Part shown: positions 26,535 to 34,598 of the stretch, one piece after another | Layout: each line of letters opens with the position of its first letter | Numbering within the stretch: the stretch's first letter is position 1 | Assembly: GCA_016219185.1 (NCBI GenBank) | Contig: JACRBZ010000008.1 | Coordinates: 1 to 64,000 of the forward strand | DNA from: Deltaproteobacteria bacterium | Lineage (GTDB): Bacteria; Desulfobacterota; Desulfobacteria; Desulfobacterales; Desulfatirhabdiaceae | DNA: 64,000 bases | Reading direction: 5' to 3' | Translations under genes and position numbers: made by a program | Notes under the pieces: generated by a model | What the model saw: only the letters and a program-made list of their open reading frames with translations | Databases searched by the model: none | Told to the model about the DNA's origin: nothing

Positions 26535-26993
26535 ATGAAAAACAGAATTCGCACCAGTAATCATTTCAAATTGCTTGCATTCCTTGGCCTGGTATGTGCG
26601 GGTGGCGTCGGAATAACGGGATGTCATGAAAGAAGTCACAGCCTTGCAGATAGGATCGATGCGATTATGGTTAAAATTTCCAGCCGACTGAATCTGAATG
26701 ACAGCCAGAAAATGAAACTGGATGCCATCAAAGAGGAAATACTTAAGATCCGATCCCAGCACGCCGATCGCCGGAATGAACGGTTCAATGAACTGCTTGT
26801 TCAGGTCCGTTCAGATCAGATGGATGCAAAGTGGATGAAACAGCAAGTGGAAACATTTACTGAAACAGTTCTTCTGAATTCAGATCGTTTTATCGAACTG
26901 ATCGCGGATTTTCAAAAATCCTTGCAACCCGAGCAAAAGGAAGCCCTCGCAGCACTCCTGCAAAAGCATAAAGAAAAAATGAAAGCCGATTGA
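26535..26993 (+). CDS. Spy/CpxP-like periplasmic lipoprotein
   Basis: 152 aa. A basic N-terminus, hydrophobic segment and lipobox-like GITGC indicate an exported lipoprotein. The rest is helical, with the LNLNDSQKMKLDAIKEEI and LQPEQKEALAALLQ segments typical of the Spy/CpxP LTxxQ family (here variant LNDSQ and LQPEQ). Such proteins act as periplasmic chaperones or adaptor inhibitors of CpxA. AAAGGAG lies seven to eight bases before ATG 26535. Divergent placement from the cpxRA-like pair, with the CpxR-type box between, supports the role. Confidence 0.78.
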   Translation: MKNRIRTSNHFKLLAFLGLVCAGGVGITGCHERSHSLADRIDAIMVKISSRLNLNDSQKMKLDAIKEEILKIRSQHADRRNERFNELLVQVRSDQMDAKWMKQQVETFTETVLLNSDRFIELIADFQKSLQPEQKEALAALLQKHKEKMKAD

Positions 26994-27024
26994 TATGCAT
27001 TGAAAGATCATAAAGGGAGAGAAA

Positions 27025-27438
27025 ATGAGAGCCATGAAAAATGATATCAAAGACCCGGTTCAAAACATGGATACCGATAGAAAAGCAACAGTTGTTCCGA
27101 TGCCATTCATGAATACAAAACAAAGCCGGGACATTCCGGTCCGGGAAAGCCTGTCCTGGTTTTCAGGAAAAATGGAAGAAGAACTGCGGATCTTTGACAG
27201 CACCATGTCCGCCTGGGAAACTGAGGCTGCCCTGGCGATTCTGGATGATCTGGATGAACAGGTAATTGAACTTCGCTCGCAATTTCTCATTGCCATGCGG
27301 GGCACGCAGCCCAAAGTTCAAAATGCCGTCATCAACCGATGTGTTCAGGTCGCCAATCTGGCGCACATGATCGCATCCTGTCACCATCCGATACTCAGTC
27401 ACTGCAGAAAGGGGAAATCAATTAACCCCCGTGAATAA
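27025..27438 (+). CDS. Hypothetical protein following the Spy-like gene
   Basis: 137 aa, no family recognised. It is hydrophilic, without a signal peptide or membrane segment. Residues about 45-100 are predicted helical (ESLSWFSGKMEEELRIFD, ILDDLDEQVIELRSQF) and could form a helical hairpin. The C-terminal part has a Cys/His group (MIASCHHPILSHCRKG). AAAGGGAGAG precedes the ATG, 31 bp after the lipoprotein gene, so the two are probably one operon under the same stress control. Confidence 0.6.
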   Translation: MRAMKNDIKDPVQNMDTDRKATVVPMPFMNTKQSRDIPVRESLSWFSGKMEEELRIFDSTMSAWETEAALAILDDLDEQVIELRSQFLIAMRGTQPKVQNAVINRCVQVANLAHMIASCHHPILSHCRKGKSINPRE

Positions 27439-27536
27439 AACGCGATTCAGAAAATGCCCTGGCGCTCTTAATGAAAAAAAATCCAGGACCAGGTTATCTT
27501 CTGCTCTTACCGCGGCGATTTGCATTGAAGGATCCC

Positions 27537-28541
27537 CTATCCCATGGGGTTTGATCCGGCCGGAAGCGTCATGCCGGATTTTAAATCCGCATGGCTCCTG
27601 ACGCCGCAGAGGGAACCGGCATTTAATACGGCCGCGATCACGGCCCGCTCCATGACCCTGGCAGCCAGAAGACCCACAACGCTAAGATCCGCTTCAACGC
27701 CGCCGGTTGACATGGCAAATATCGCATCCCCATCAACCATGGAGTGAGCGGGCCGCATGGTTCTGGCATAACCGTTCTGAGCCATGGAAGCCAGCTTGGT
27801 GGCCTGAGCTTTAGTAAAGGCCGCATTGGTGGCCACAATACCGATGGTCGTATTCCCGGCAAAAAGATTCTTTTTCTCGGAACAGGTCTGGATCATGATC
27901 GTTTCCGTGTCCGCCAGGGTTCGCATGTCCTGGCTCAGCGGACCCGCCAGCTTTTCTCCGGACAGCGGATCCAGGATATCGCCAAGGCAGTTCACGGCAA
28001 CCAGTGCCCCGACTTTCAAATCACCTGACTGAAGGGCATAGCATCCCAGACCGCTTTTCATGGCCCGTTCCATGCCCAGAATCTTTCCCACCGTTGCCCC
28101 GGTACCGGCCCCGATACTGCCCTGGATGCAAACATTGCTGCCGGCGTTCACGCATGCCTGATATCCCATGTCTTTATCCGGCCGGATTCGCCAGTCCCCG
28201 ATGGTCAGATCAAAGAGCACGGCGCCGCAGACAATGGGAACCCGGGTAACCTGAACGTCAAAACCAATGCCCCTTTCCTCAAGATACCGCATCACGCCGG
28301 CGGCGGCATCCAGTCCGAATGCGCTGCCCCCGGAAAGAAGTATGGCATGAACCTTCTGGACCAGATTGACGGGATTTAAAAGATCGGTCTCACGGGTTCC
28401 CGGTGCTCCGCCCCTGACATCGACTCCCACGGATGCCCCGGCCTCGCAGATGATGACGCTGCAACCCGTTGCGGCATCGAAATCCTGCGCATGCCCTACC
28501 CGGATGCCTTCAATTTCGGAAAAATCTATTTGTCTTGTCAT
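27537..28541 (-). CDS. P1-family (S58, DmpA/NylC-like) peptidase
   Basis: 334 aa from ATG 28541, preceded by AAAGGTCGAG; a TTG 13 codons upstream is rejected. The family is Ntn-type: the precursor cuts itself before a Ser/Thr nucleophile. The segment FAGNTTIGIVATNAAF corresponds to the Asn-Thr autocleavage site of NylC-like members. Other family blocks are GIRVGHAQD, LLSGGSAFGLDAAAGVM and GAGTGATVGK. Members cleave beta-aminopeptides, D-amino-acid amides or nylon oligomers; the native substrate here is unknown. It is soluble by sequence. Confidence 0.85.
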   Translation of the reverse strand: MTRQIDFSEIEGIRVGHAQDFDAATGCSVIICEAGASVGVDVRGGAPGTRETDLLNPVNLVQKVHAILLSGGSAFGLDAAAGVMRYLEERGIGFDVQVTRVPIVCGAVLFDLTIGDWRIRPDKDMGYQACVNAGSNVCIQGSIGAGTGATVGKILGMERAMKSGLGCYALQSGDLKVGALVAVNCLGDILDPLSGEKLAGPLSQDMRTLADTETIMIQTCSEKKNLFAGNTTIGIVATNAAFTKAQATKLASMAQNGYARTMRPAHSMVDGDAIFAMSTGGVEADLSVVGLLAARVMERAVIAAVLNAGSLCGVRSHADLKSGMTLPAGSNPMG

Positions 28542-28612
28542 CTCGACCTTTATAAGCCATGTAAATTGCTTAGAATACAATCATAGTTCAGGTTCAGTGG
28601 GAATCCGGCGGG

Positions 28613-29107
28613 TCAGATTTTTCCAGAACGCCGCTTGTCGATCAGGCTGAAATCGTAAATTCCGGGGGAAGATCCTTCGATGGCCATGGCGCCCACGGCC
28701 TTGCCGTAAAACCTGGCAGGACCCACGCCGCCGATGATGGCGTAAGCATACCCGCAATCTTTCATGGCGTAAAGACAGGAAAGCAGAAGCGTCGTCCCCA
28801 CCCCTTTTCCCCTGGCGTAATCGTCCACACCGGTGGGGCCGAAGAAATTCAGGCGGGTACAGTCATAACAGGCAAAACCGATCAGCACATCGTCTTTCAC
28901 CGCAATGAAGCAGGATGGGGGTCTTACGGCAAAAGCGGTTTCACATTCCAGTGCCCATGAACGGCTGAAGTGCGCGTTGACCCACTCCAGAAGCAGCGGC
29001 TTTTCCCAGACATTCGGGCGACGGACCTGGACCCCGATCTTCTCCATATTTTCCGCATACCCGCTCAATTCGGGAAGTGCGTACAACCGGACGAGCATGT
29101 CAGTCAT
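28613..29107 (-). CDS. GNAT-family N-acetyltransferase
   Basis: 164 aa. The core FIAVKDDVLIGFACYD and the acetyl-CoA loop region DDYARGKGVGTTLLLS (a R/Q-x-x-G-x-G/A-type motif), followed by GYAYAIIGGVGPARFYGKAVGA, fit GNAT. The substrate is unknown. It lies 71 bp upstream of the peptidase gene on the same strand. Confidence 0.8.
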   Translation of the reverse strand: MTDMLVRLYALPELSGYAENMEKIGVQVRRPNVWEKPLLLEWVNAHFSRSWALECETAFAVRPPSCFIAVKDDVLIGFACYDCTRLNFFGPTGVDDYARGKGVGTTLLLSCLYAMKDCGYAYAIIGGVGPARFYGKAVGAMAIEGSSPGIYDFSLIDKRRSGKI

Positions 29108-29175
29108 TCATGGGTTCCCCTTCTATCCTGACTGCGGGCTACTTCATTAATGATTACCGCGCAGATCAACCTGAA

Positions 29176-29505
29176 TCAATCCGATGTTTTTTTCAGAAGA
29201 ACATTTCCGCCGCCGGGAAGGCTGACGGACAGCTCCTTTTCATTGTCCAGGGGCTGGGCGATCAGTACCCCGCCGGTCTTGACGTGCAGCCACAACGCGC
29301 CCTGACGCTTTTGCCAGCGCACCGGCGTGCTTTCCTGATCCACCACCCAAAGCCCCTTGCCATCCGCCTGCAGCGTCAGCGTCACCGAAGCGCATTCCGC
29401 GGCCTGCGATACATACCGCCCTTGCCAGCCGGAATCGGACTTGCACGCACAGAAAATCAATCCGGCAATCACCAGCCACGCACCCAAAAACGATAGCCGC
29501 CTCAT
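29176..29505 (-). CDS. Small putative lipoprotein at the end of the redox operon
   Basis: 109 aa. The N-terminus MRRLSFLGAWLVIAGLIF followed by CACKSDSGW looks like a lipoprotein signal, though the lipobox is imperfect. The mature part is a small beta-rich domain with the pattern WQGRYVS...ASVTLTLQADG...RWQKRQGALWLHV, similar to short lipocalin-like or copper-resistance NlpE N-terminal folds by feel only. It starts by ATGA overlap with the MauE/DoxX gene, so it belongs to that operon. Confidence 0.65.
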   Translation of the reverse strand: MRRLSFLGAWLVIAGLIFCACKSDSGWQGRYVSQAAECASVTLTLQADGKGLWVVDQESTPVRWQKRQGALWLHVKTGGVLIAQPLDNEKELSVSLPGGGNVLLKKTSD

Positions 29506-29987
29506 CCGTCAACCTCCTTCAGGGATAGCAGCAACAGGTCCTCCAGTTGCAGGGCCGATGGGAACCAAACCATCTGCACGGTCATGACCAGCCACAGAAG
29601 ATCCCGCAGAAGCGTCTTCCAACTGAGCGGATCCTCGACCGAAGTAAAGCAGCCGCATCCGATGGGAATCCCCCGTGCCAGGGTGGCGACAATCGCCACG
29701 CAAAAGACCACCAGCATCGATCCGGCCAGAACCGCCGCTGCCCGGGTCCGCAGCCCCAGAACAAGCATCAGGCCGCATATCAGTTCGGTCCACGGCAGGA
29801 TCAGCGCCATGAGATGGACTCCCCAGAACGGCACGATCTGATAGCTGGCGATGGTTTCCGCAAACTCCCCGGGGTAGTTGATCTTGTACATGCTGGCAGC
29901 GACAAATATGGCCCCGATATAGATTCTCAGGAGCAATCCCAAAACCGGGTGAGCCACTGCCTTTTTTATCCAGAAGAACCCGTTCAT
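29502..29987 (-). CDS. MauE/DoxX-family redox membrane protein
   Basis: 161 aa with four hydrophobic segments. LRIYIGAIFVAASMYKINYP and LPWTELICGLMLVLGL are characteristic of the DoxX/MauE family. The GCGCFTSVEDP loop supplies a Cys-x-Cys. MauE is needed for disulfide formation in methylamine dehydrogenase and cooperates with the TlpA-like MauD; a TlpA-like gene is two genes upstream here. The start at 29987 overlaps the previous stop (ATGA). Confidence 0.82.
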   Translation of the reverse strand: MNGFFWIKKAVAHPVLGLLLRIYIGAIFVAASMYKINYPGEFAETIASYQIVPFWGVHLMALILPWTELICGLMLVLGLRTRAAAVLAGSMLVVFCVAIVATLARGIPIGCGCFTSVEDPLSWKTLLRDLLWLVMTVQMVWFPSALQLEDLLLLSLKEVDG

Positions 29988-31165
29988 GGCACCATCTCCT
30001 GTTTTTTCCACGCCGCCATGCCGCCTGTCATGACCCTGACATCGTCATGGCGCTGAAGCAGGCGATACGCCACCTCATCGTCATAGTGTTTGCTGAAGGT
30101 CCGTCCATAGACCACTACGGCCTGACCGGCTTGCAGGCGGGGAGCCAGCTTCATGGGATAGATGATGTCAAAAAGCGGGGCCGGAATGCTGATGGCATCG
30201 GGAATGTGGCCGAGGTTGAAAAGCTCCGAAGGCCTGGCATCCACCAGAACTGCGTCACCCGTTGCGAGCAGTTGTTGAACGGCCCGGGCATCCACCCGGG
30301 GCCCCGGCTCCCGAAACACCTCTTCGGGCAGGAGCGGGATGCCGTTCGGATTGGAAAAATTAAAAAACAGCGACAGCAGCGATGCAACGACAAGAACCAG
30401 CAGGGCATCCACAGCACGAAAGCGTCCCACCTGTTCAATTTTCTGCTGAAACAACTGCTTCAGGCGGATTCCGGCAAGCTCCAGAAGCCGGATTTGCTGC
30501 CTGGCCTCGGTCAGGTCCGCGATGGTCCGGCGCAGCGCATCATTGGTTTGCAATAAATCGGCATTTAGCGCCTGCACGGTTTCATAAGCCCTGACGTTCT
30601 TTAAAAAAACCATGAAGCTGGCGGTCATGCCGGATAACATATCCTTTTCCTCAAGCGTGAAATTCCGCCCGTCTATCGGAGCGCCCAGACCCACGATGCC
30701 AAGAAGCGAATCATCCACCATGAAAAGCAGCGCGGAATGAACATCAAGACCCGTTTCAAGCTCTGAAAAGACCTGCTGGGGATCTCCGATAAAGGTCACG
30801 GACATGGCGGCAAGCCTGCGGTTTTCCGCGGCCTGAAATCCGCGGTACAGGTGTTTTTCAGCGGATTCGACGGTCCATTCCGGGTCGAACCGGGTTCCGC
30901 GGCTCGCTGAGAGAACGCTTCGGCCCTGCCTATCACAGATCATCATCATGCCCTGGCCGGACCCGTTAACCCCCATGGCCATCAGCAGGAAGCTCTCCAG
31001 AAGCTTCCGGGAGGATGTGATCGGGCTCAACTCGGCGGTAAGATCATAGAGGGCCTTCAGATAATACATCCGCTGAAAAACCAGCTTATCGAGTACTTCC
31101 GGAGTGGCGGCGTTTTTTTCTCCGGACTGGCGGGGTTTGGTTGCGGCTGAAATCATGTCGTTCAA
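29984..31165 (-). CDS. GAF - membrane - rhodanese protein with degenerate active site
   Basis: 393 aa. A GAF-like domain (about 35-190) leads into a coiled coil (about 195-245), one membrane helix (about 252-269; DALLVLVVASLLSLFF), and a rhodanese domain (about 290-393; VLVDARPSELFNLGHIPDA). The loop that should hold the catalytic Cys reads VVVYGRTFSKHYDDEVA, with Gly354 in the Cys position, so sulfur transfer is unlikely and a binding or signalling role is inferred. Both ends overlap neighbours by ATGA. The topology puts GAF in the cytoplasm and rhodanese outside, or the reverse; sequence does not decide. Confidence 0.8.
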   Translation of the reverse strand: MNDMISAATKPRQSGEKNAATPEVLDKLVFQRMYYLKALYDLTAELSPITSSRKLLESFLLMAMGVNGSGQGMMMICDRQGRSVLSASRGTRFDPEWTVESAEKHLYRGFQAAENRRLAAMSVTFIGDPQQVFSELETGLDVHSALLFMVDDSLLGIVGLGAPIDGRNFTLEEKDMLSGMTASFMVFLKNVRAYETVQALNADLLQTNDALRRTIADLTEARQQIRLLELAGIRLKQLFQQKIEQVGRFRAVDALLVLVVASLLSLFFNFSNPNGIPLLPEEVFREPGPRVDARAVQQLLATGDAVLVDARPSELFNLGHIPDAISIPAPLFDIIYPMKLAPRLQAGQAVVVYGRTFSKHYDDEVAYRLLQRHDDVRVMTGGMAAWKKQEMVP

Positions 31166-31719
31166 CGCGTCAGATCCGCAATGATTTTCCAGAAGGCATC
31201 CAGGTCCTCGATAATGCCCATGTGGGTATAAAGGACTTTGCCTTCCGGACTCAGCAGCAGCGTGAACGGCGTGCGCGGCTCGCCGAGCAGCTTATGCACG
31301 TCAAAGGACGAATCCGGAGCAATGGGAAAGCTGTACTGCTTCTGGTCTTTCAGATACTGAATCTCCGCCTGATTTCCGCCGGCTGCAAGGGCCAGCATCT
31401 TGACCTTTCCCTTCAGGCCGCTCTTTTCGATCCGGTTGTAAAGATTGTTGAAAATGGGCGCCTGCCGGTAGCATACCGGACAATAAACACCGATGACCTC
31501 CAGGAGCAACAACTTCGAACGGATATCCGGAAGCCGGAACGTGGATTTCGTGATCCCCAGATAGGCCCTGTCCTTTTCGGCTACAGGCGACTGGAGTTCA
31601 AAAACGGCCAGGCTGTCGCCTTTTTTCGGAAGCTCCGCTCCCCAAGCCGGACCGGAAAGAATGGCCCCCGTAAAACCGATCACCGCCAGCATCCTCAGCA
31701 ACCCCCGGTAAGATATCAT
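31162..31719 (-). CDS. TlpA-like exported thioredoxin-fold protein
   Basis: 185 aa from the ATG at 31719, which has AGGGAGG upstream; the longer frame from 31755 lacks a ribosome site. A signal peptide (LLRMLAVIGFTGAILSGPAWG-A) is evident. The thioredoxin fold carries VYCPVCYRQAP, a C-x2-C motif, and TPFTLLLSPEG with the cis-Pro. It should be a periplasmic thiol-disulfide reductase. It is coupled to the rhodanese protein and the MauE-like protein and may pass reducing equivalents with them. Confidence 0.83.
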   Translation of the reverse strand: MISYRGLLRMLAVIGFTGAILSGPAWGAELPKKGDSLAVFELQSPVAEKDRAYLGITKSTFRLPDIRSKLLLLEVIGVYCPVCYRQAPIFNNLYNRIEKSGLKGKVKMLALAAGGNQAEIQYLKDQKQYSFPIAPDSSFDVHKLLGEPRTPFTLLLSPEGKVLYTHMGIIEDLDAFWKIIADLTR

Positions 31720-31773
31720 CTTTATCGCCTCCCTGAATTCAAAAAAGCCCTTCAATCGTTTTTCATCGCCGGC

Positions 31774-32481
31774 TCAGGACAGCGCCTCCTCGATCGAGCC
31801 GGCCACCGGCACGAGTTTTCCCAGCCCGACGATATCAAAGACTTTTTTCAGATTATCCGACAGCCCGGCCACAACCACGTCCTTTCCCAGCTTCCGGCTT
31901 TCCAGAATAAGCTGGGTGAGTATGGCAATGCCGGCACCGTTGACGACGGAGCTTTCCAGGAAATGCAAGACGATCCTGCGTTTGTCCAGGGAAAGGGCCT
32001 CGCGGTAGCAGGATTGAAACCGGGACTCATGTCCGGCCGTAATACTGCCGCGAATGGTAATCAGCGCGGCATTTTCAGTCTCATCAAGCTCAAATTCCCG
32101 AATATGTTCGGCGGCCATCCGGCAGCGCTCCTGAGCGCTCTTAAGCGCCTGCTCCAGGATATGCCGCTGGATCGGTTTATTGATGAAATCGGTGGCATCC
32201 AGGTTCAGCGCCTGAATGGCCAGGTCCATGTCCCCGTGGCCGGTGATGACGATCACTTCGGTAGCCGGATCGATCTGCTTGATGCGCCGCAAGACTTCGA
32301 TGCCGTCCATGCCGGGCATCTTGATGTCGGTCAATACGATGCGCGGCCGCTCGCGCTCAAACACATCCAGCCCTTCCTGCCCGTTTTCCGCCGTAAGCAC
32401 CTCGTAGCCATAGGCCATCAGGGTCAATCGAAACATTTTCAGTGTCGGTTTCTCATCATCGATCACCAGAATTTTTTCCAT
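31774..32481 (-). CDS. Receiver-STAS fusion protein
   Basis: 235 aa. Residues 1-120 are a CheY-type receiver (ILVIDDEKPTL, Asp52 in VLTDIKMPGMDG, ITGHGD, FINKPI). Residues about 145-235 are a STAS domain of the anti-sigma-factor-antagonist type (RRIVLHFLESSVVNGAGIA, GKDVVVAGLSDNLKKVFD). In standard STAS antagonists a Ser is the phosphosite; here the matching segment is FLESSVVNGAG. Two ATG codons lie in tandem (32484 and 32481); the second has better spacing to AGGA. It lies 50 bp after the PAS kinase gene, whose output it probably receives. Confidence 0.83.
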   Translation of the reverse strand: MEKILVIDDEKPTLKMFRLTLMAYGYEVLTAENGQEGLDVFERERPRIVLTDIKMPGMDGIEVLRRIKQIDPATEVIVITGHGDMDLAIQALNLDATDFINKPIQRHILEQALKSAQERCRMAAEHIREFELDETENAALITIRGSITAGHESRFQSCYREALSLDKRRIVLHFLESSVVNGAGIAILTQLILESRKLGKDVVVAGLSDNLKKVFDIVGLGKLVPVAGSIEEALS

Positions 32482-32531
32482 CATCTGTCCTTTATAAGGC
32501 GTTTTGATTCTTGACGCGAGGCTGCCGGTCT

Positions 32532-34598
32532 TCAGCCGTCCATGAGTCTGGCTGCCGGAAACCTGAGTCGGAACATGGCGCCCATGCCTTCCTGACTGAC
32601 AAGCTCGATCTCGCCCCCGTAGTCCTTGACGATCCCGTAGGTAATGGCCAGACCCAGCCCCATGTCGATGCTGCTTTCCTTGGTGCTGAAAAAAGGCTCG
32701 AAAATCTTGTCCCTTACCCCGTCGGCGATGCCGATCCCGTCGTCTTCGACCTCGGCCACGACCCAATCGCCGTCCTGATAGGTGCGGATAAGGATATTTC
32801 CGGCTCGCGAATCGGGCATCCGCTCATTTTTTTCGGTGATGGCATCCCTGGCATTGGTGACCAGATTAAAAAAAATCTGCTGAAGCCGGTTGTCATGCGC
32901 CATGATCGGGGCGATGGTTTCGGCGAGCTGAAGATCCATGCGGATATTGTCCAGCTCGAACTGGCGGACGACCAGGGTGAAAACCGCCTGAATGGGCTTG
33001 TTGACATCCAGCCGCTCCATAATGAATTCGGCCTTTCTGCCGAACGCGCGCAGGGTGTTGATGATCTCGGCGGCCCGGTCGACCTGGGTGCTCATTTCCG
33101 TAACCACTTCCCGAAGGTGTTCCGGCGGGATTTCCCGATTCCGATCCACCATCAGGCCCAGAAAATCGCTTCCCATCTTGATGGCATTCAGCGGCTGATT
33201 CAGCTCATGCGCGATGCCGGCCGACATTTCCCCCAGGGATTTCATCTTGCTGGCCTGAATGAGCTGGGCATCTTTTTCGATCATTTCCGTAATATCGGTG
33301 GAGGCCACCACAATGGCGGGCTGTCCCTTGTAAGTGATGTTACAGGCATGCAGGTTCACGTAGAGCGGTTTATGCCCTTTTTTGTAATGAAGGGCCTTGG
33401 GGTAATTAACGAGGCCATCGGCATCGGTCTTGTCCTGAAGGGACTGAAAGAACTCGGGGGTGTGCTCCGGGCTCATTTCCGTAAAGGATTTGCCGATCAA
33501 CTCCTCCTTGTTGTAGCCGTAAACTTCCTCGGCCCTGGGGTTGGCGTCGATGATTTCAAACGTCCGGTAGCTCACGACAAAAATGGGGTCAGGCCCGCTG
33601 TTAAAGAGGGACCGGTATTTTTTTTCCGATTCACGAAGCCGCCGGCGATAGAGGCGGATGCTCCAGATCATGTTGTAAAAGGAGTTGGCCAGTTGCACGA
33701 CCTCGTCCCCTTTGTGTCCGCGATAGAAGCGGCAGTCCATGCAGATGGCCGGGCTGCCCGCGGCCCCGTCCTCGCCGGTGAGGGCCGTGCCGTCCAGATG
33801 CCAGCAGGGCAGGTCCGTGTTGACAAACGCAGGGCATTCGGGCGGCTGATCCCCATCGGTAAAGGGCTCTGTTTCCAGTTTCACATCGAAATTACCCTTG
33901 CTCAATTCATCCGATATCCGGGTAAGCCTGGATATCGGAAGGGTGATATATTTGGCCAGCCGGTGACTGATCACAAAGATGATCACGATGACAATCGAAA
34001 TGAAGCTTAAAAACGTGAAGCGCAGCTTGGCCACCAACTGATCGATGTGATTCTTATTCAGGCCCACATGAACCGTTCCGATGCGATAGATTCCTTGCGC
34101 AATCGGAATGGCGATGTCGTAGGACATCTGATCACCGAACTGGCAGAGCCGGACGCTTTTGGGCTCCAAGGCCGGCACCCGGTTGGCCAGGCGCAAGGAT
34201 TCCGGAAACCGGCGTGTGAGCGTGTGGCTGAGAATCTGATCGTCGCGGTCGCTGACAAAGATATAGGAAACCAGGTTCTGGCGTTCCTTGAGCTTGGCCT
34301 CATCGAAAATCAGGCTGAGCAGCTCGGGATAATTCTTGTCCAGAATGAATCCGCTGCTTCGCTCGGCAATGGTCCGGGCAATGGCGATTCCGCGCAGCTC
34401 CAGCTCCGAAATCAGGGTGGATACCAGAATCCACCGGGCCAGAAAGGCAATGATGGCGCTGATGATCAGGATGACCGCCAGAATGGAGAAAAAAATCTTG
34501 TTTTTAAGGCTGATATCCCGAAAGCGCTTTAACGCGCCCCGGATAACACCCTGCCGGACGACCGGCTCAATGAGACGCGGTATGCTGGGATTTGACAT
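32532..34598 (-). CDS. Membrane PAS histidine kinase with Cys insert after HAMP
   Basis: 688 aa. TM1 is at about 33-55, an extracytoplasmic domain at about 56-192, TM2 at about 193-212, then HAMP. After HAMP an insertion (about 246-295) carries Cys255, Cys265, Cys286 and Cys289 (PECPAF, LPCWHL, AICMDCRF), a plausible metal, Fe-S or haem site. A PAS domain (about 325-440), HisKA (His464 in AGIAHELNQPLNAIKM) and HATPase (NLVTNARDAI, DDGIGIA, GLGLAITYG) follow. The start overlaps the binding-protein gene by 32 bp; only a weak GGG precedes it. The binding protein probably presents its ligand to the periplasmic domain. Confidence 0.86.
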   Translation of the reverse strand: MSNPSIPRLIEPVVRQGVIRGALKRFRDISLKNKIFFSILAVILIISAIIAFLARWILVSTLISELELRGIAIARTIAERSSGFILDKNYPELLSLIFDEAKLKERQNLVSYIFVSDRDDQILSHTLTRRFPESLRLANRVPALEPKSVRLCQFGDQMSYDIAIPIAQGIYRIGTVHVGLNKNHIDQLVAKLRFTFLSFISIVIVIIFVISHRLAKYITLPISRLTRISDELSKGNFDVKLETEPFTDGDQPPECPAFVNTDLPCWHLDGTALTGEDGAAGSPAICMDCRFYRGHKGDEVVQLANSFYNMIWSIRLYRRRLRESEKKYRSLFNSGPDPIFVVSYRTFEIIDANPRAEEVYGYNKEELIGKSFTEMSPEHTPEFFQSLQDKTDADGLVNYPKALHYKKGHKPLYVNLHACNITYKGQPAIVVASTDITEMIEKDAQLIQASKMKSLGEMSAGIAHELNQPLNAIKMGSDFLGLMVDRNREIPPEHLREVVTEMSTQVDRAAEIINTLRAFGRKAEFIMERLDVNKPIQAVFTLVVRQFELDNIRMDLQLAETIAPIMAHDNRLQQIFFNLVTNARDAITEKNERMPDSRAGNILIRTYQDGDWVVAEVEDDGIGIADGVRDKIFEPFFSTKESSIDMGLGLAITYGIVKDYGGEIELVSQEGMGAMFRLRFPAARLMDG

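Noticed and set aside
31141..34010. Two long plus-strand open frames (457 and 499 codons)
   Set aside because: They lie opposite the TlpA-like, receiver-STAS and PAS kinase genes, which have full motif sets and ribosome sites on the minus strand.
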